The notes beneath the pieces are model-generated. The model saw only the letters and a list, made by a program, of their open reading frames with translations. It had not been told where the DNA came from and did not search any database. A DNA stretch of 15,858 nt from WLNJ01 sp037131165 (GTDB lineage Bacteria > Actinomycetota > Thermoleophilia > Solirubrobacterales > Solirubrobacteraceae). Where the stretch lies: assembly GCA_037131165.1 (NCBI GenBank), contig JBAXRO010000045.1, positions 1-15,858 on the forward strand, given 5' to 3'. Positions 14,941 through 15,858 of the stretch are shown here, one piece after another; the first letter of the stretch is position 1; every line of letters begins with the position of its first letter. Position numbers and translations under genes: made by a program.

Positions 14941-15513
14941 TGGGTGAACGACCGCGTAGCCGCGAGCCGAGCGCATGTCGGTCTGCCAGCGCGAGGGCCT
15001 CGCACCAGAGGTGTCGAAGCGCGCACCGGCAACCGTCATGTAGACGTGTCCGCCGTTGGCGAAGATCGTGACCCAGTCGCCGTAGCCGCGGCGTGCCTTC
15101 GACCAGCTCGGGAAGGCTCCGGAAACGAGCGGCGAGTTCAGCAGGCCGGCCCCGTGGAGGGCAAACGACACCGAACCGGAGCAGTCGTAGCCCCTGTCGA
15201 GCCTGGCCGCCCTGGCGATCTTGTCGAACACGTAGGGGGAGTGCCCGCCACCGTAGATGTAGGGCTTGTTGCGGATCTTGTTTGCGGCCCAGACGATGTT
15301 CTTGACCGCTTGGGGAGCGGCGGCTGGTGCGTAGGCAAGACCGCGCTTGACGACGACCTTGTTGCCCGGCACCTGTTCCTTTCCGGGCGCGGAGAAGACA
15401 GGCGGCGGGGTTTCGCCGGGGGCGACTCCTCCGTCGGCAGAGGCCGCGGGGGCCGCTCCGAGGAACGCAGCAAAGGCTGCAATCGTTGTTATGCGCTGTA
15501 GACGCTTCGTCAT
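14929..15513 (-). CDS. Secreted NlpC/P60-like cysteine peptidase (peptidoglycan hydrolase)
   Basis: The 194-residue preprotein has a signal peptide (basic MTKRLQR, hydrophobic core, ASA before residue 27) and a Pro-rich linker to about 60. A compact NlpC/P60-like domain follows. Cys111 in GYDCSGSVSFALHGAGL is the expected nucleophile and His156 in NGGHVYMTV the base. The KPYIYGGGH segment (83-91) matches the usual KPYxWGG. This family cuts the D-Glu to diaminopimelate bond or related bonds in peptidoglycan stems. The third polar residue is not obvious, and the substrate-binding domain found in larger family members is absent. The frame stays open further upstream, but that is the riboswitch; ATG 15513 fits the signal peptide. 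A c-di-AMP riboswitch lies in the leader, the same control as for the neighbouring M23 gene. Confidence 0.88.
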   Translation of the reverse strand: MTKRLQRITTIAAFAAFLGAAPAASADGGVAPGETPPPVFSAPGKEQVPGNKVVVKRGLAYAPAAAPQAVKNIVWAANKIRNKPYIYGGGHSPYVFDKIARAARLDRGYDCSGSVSFALHGAGLLNSPLVSGAFPSWSKARRGYGDWVTIFANGGHVYMTVAGARFDTSGARPSRWQTDMRSARGYAVVHPAGL

Positions 15514-15525
15514 TTCAGTTCGTTT

Positions 15526-15651
15526 GCCGCCGGAGTTAGCTGTCGGGCTGGCGCTGAACTTGCGCCTCCCACGACTCTGCGTGGGACTAGCCCCTTCCCT
15601 TGGGAACTTGGTTCCCCCGGTCACCAAACTTGAAGCTCGGTGATTAGGCAG
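15526..15651 (-). ncRNA. c-di-AMP riboswitch (ydaO/yuaA type) upstream of the NlpC/P60-like gene
   Basis: On the minus strand the leader reads CTGCCTAATC (15642-15651), then GGTGACC, GGGGGAACC (15610-15618) and GGGGCTAGTCCC (15583-15594). A CCCACG-N-CGTGGG stem, a GGCGC/GCGCC stem, and the hallmark CCGACAGCTAAC (15535-15546) with CGGCGGC follow. These are the ordered elements of the ydaO-yuaA family. Bodies of the two riboswitches differ in stem sequences but share the 3' core, so they are related aptamers rather than a recent copy. The conserved core ends 12 nt before the ATG, with no terminator between. Confidence 0.85.
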
Positions 15652-15656
15652 TTGGA

Positions 15657-15662
15657 AACCTA
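15657..15662 (-). promoter_or_regulatory. Extended -10 for the NlpC/P60 riboswitch leader
   Basis: TGGTAGGTT on the minus strand gives an extended -10 (TGn-TAGGTT) that would start transcription near 15650, at the 5' edge of the aptamer. No -35 match was found at 16-18 bp. Confidence 0.35.
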
Positions 15663-15741
15663 CCACAGCCTCGGACGGAACTTCTCGCTCCAGCCGACCG
15701 GGTAGCCGGGCAAGCCTCAGGCACCGCTTACCGCAGGCGGC

Positions 15742-15747
15742 TACGAT
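15742..15747 (+). promoter_or_regulatory. -10 box for leaderless lipoprotein transcript
   Basis: TACGAT ends 8 nt before the ATG at 15756 on the plus strand, about 80 bp from the divergent riboswitch promoter. Confidence 0.4.
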
Positions 15748-15755
15748 CACCCGGA

Positions 15756-15858
15756 ATGGAGGGGATTTCAAGCCGAAGCCGAGCGATCCGGGCGACAGCC
15801 GCAGCGGCCGCCTTGTGTGCGCTCTCTCTCGCAGCGTGCGGCGGTTCGGCCGGGCCAC
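15756..15858 (+). CDS. Lipoprotein, N-terminal fragment cut by the window edge
   Basis: Only 34 residues are present. They form a clean lipoprotein signal peptide: a basic start (SRSRAIR), a hydrophobic Ala/Leu stretch, and the lipobox LAAC with Cys28, followed by the flexible GGSAGP typical of mature lipoprotein N-termini. A leaderless -10 box precedes it. The function lies in the part outside the window. It is divergent from the NlpC/P60-like gene. Confidence 0.7.
   Translation, partial: MEGISSRSRAIRATAAAAALCALSLAACGGSAGP

Noticed and set aside
15514..15858. Upstream extension of the NlpC/P60-like frame to the window edge
   Set aside because: The stretch is the riboswitch and promoter region, and the signal peptide starts at ATG 15513.
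1..15858. CRISPR array, tRNA, insertion sequence, prophage or toxin-antitoxin genes
   Set aside because: I looked for repeated spacer-like units, cloverleaf ends, transposase motifs and small paired genes on both strands and saw none.

Overview
The window is G+C-rich (roughly two thirds by eye) and densely coded on both strands. It looks like chromosome from an actinomycete-type bacterium. A class such as Thermoleophilia (Solirubrobacterales) would fit, given a MarP-like CvpA/trypsin protease, a lysA-hom-thrC-thrB operon, c-di-AMP riboswitches on cell-wall hydrolases and frequent leaderless starts. The taxonomy is inference; there is no rRNA or other marker here. I see no tRNA, rRNA, CRISPR array, insertion sequence or prophage gene.

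Left part (1-4454): the 5' end of a type IA topoisomerase (topB-like) runs off the left edge. It is preceded on the same strand by a MarP-like membrane serine protease, which diverges from a penicillin-binding transpeptidase (MecA_N/NTF2 domain plus transpeptidase domain). After two hairpin regions come a secreted lipoprotein and an SRPBCC protein, coupled to each other on the minus strand.

Middle (4535-12603): a type I sulfatase (minus) diverges from an orphan ParA ATPase (plus), with only 25 bp between the preferred starts. Next is a minus-strand operon lysA-hom-thrC-thrB plus an NTF2/SnoaL-like gene. It makes diaminopimelate-derived lysine and threonine, and all four junctions are 4-nt stop/start overlaps. 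An alpha/beta hydrolase diverges from lysA.

Right part (12585-15858): a variant lgt (lipoprotein diacylglyceryl transferase), a coiled-coil M23 peptidase and an NlpC/P60-like protein, all on the minus strand. A truncated plus-strand lipoprotein lies at the right edge. The M23 and NlpC/P60 genes each carry a ydaO/yuaA-type c-di-AMP riboswitch whose conserved 3' end stops 9-12 nt before the start codon. This is the strongest regulatory signal in the window: two secreted peptidoglycan hydrolases under one second-messenger input.

A second window-wide pattern is a TANNNT -10 element ending 7-9 nt before the start codon of seven transcription-unit-leading genes, which implies leaderless mRNAs. Internal operon genes instead use Shine-Dalgarno sequences or stop/start overlaps. 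Much of the window concerns the cell envelope: the PBP, protease, two hydrolases, Lgt and two lipoproteins.
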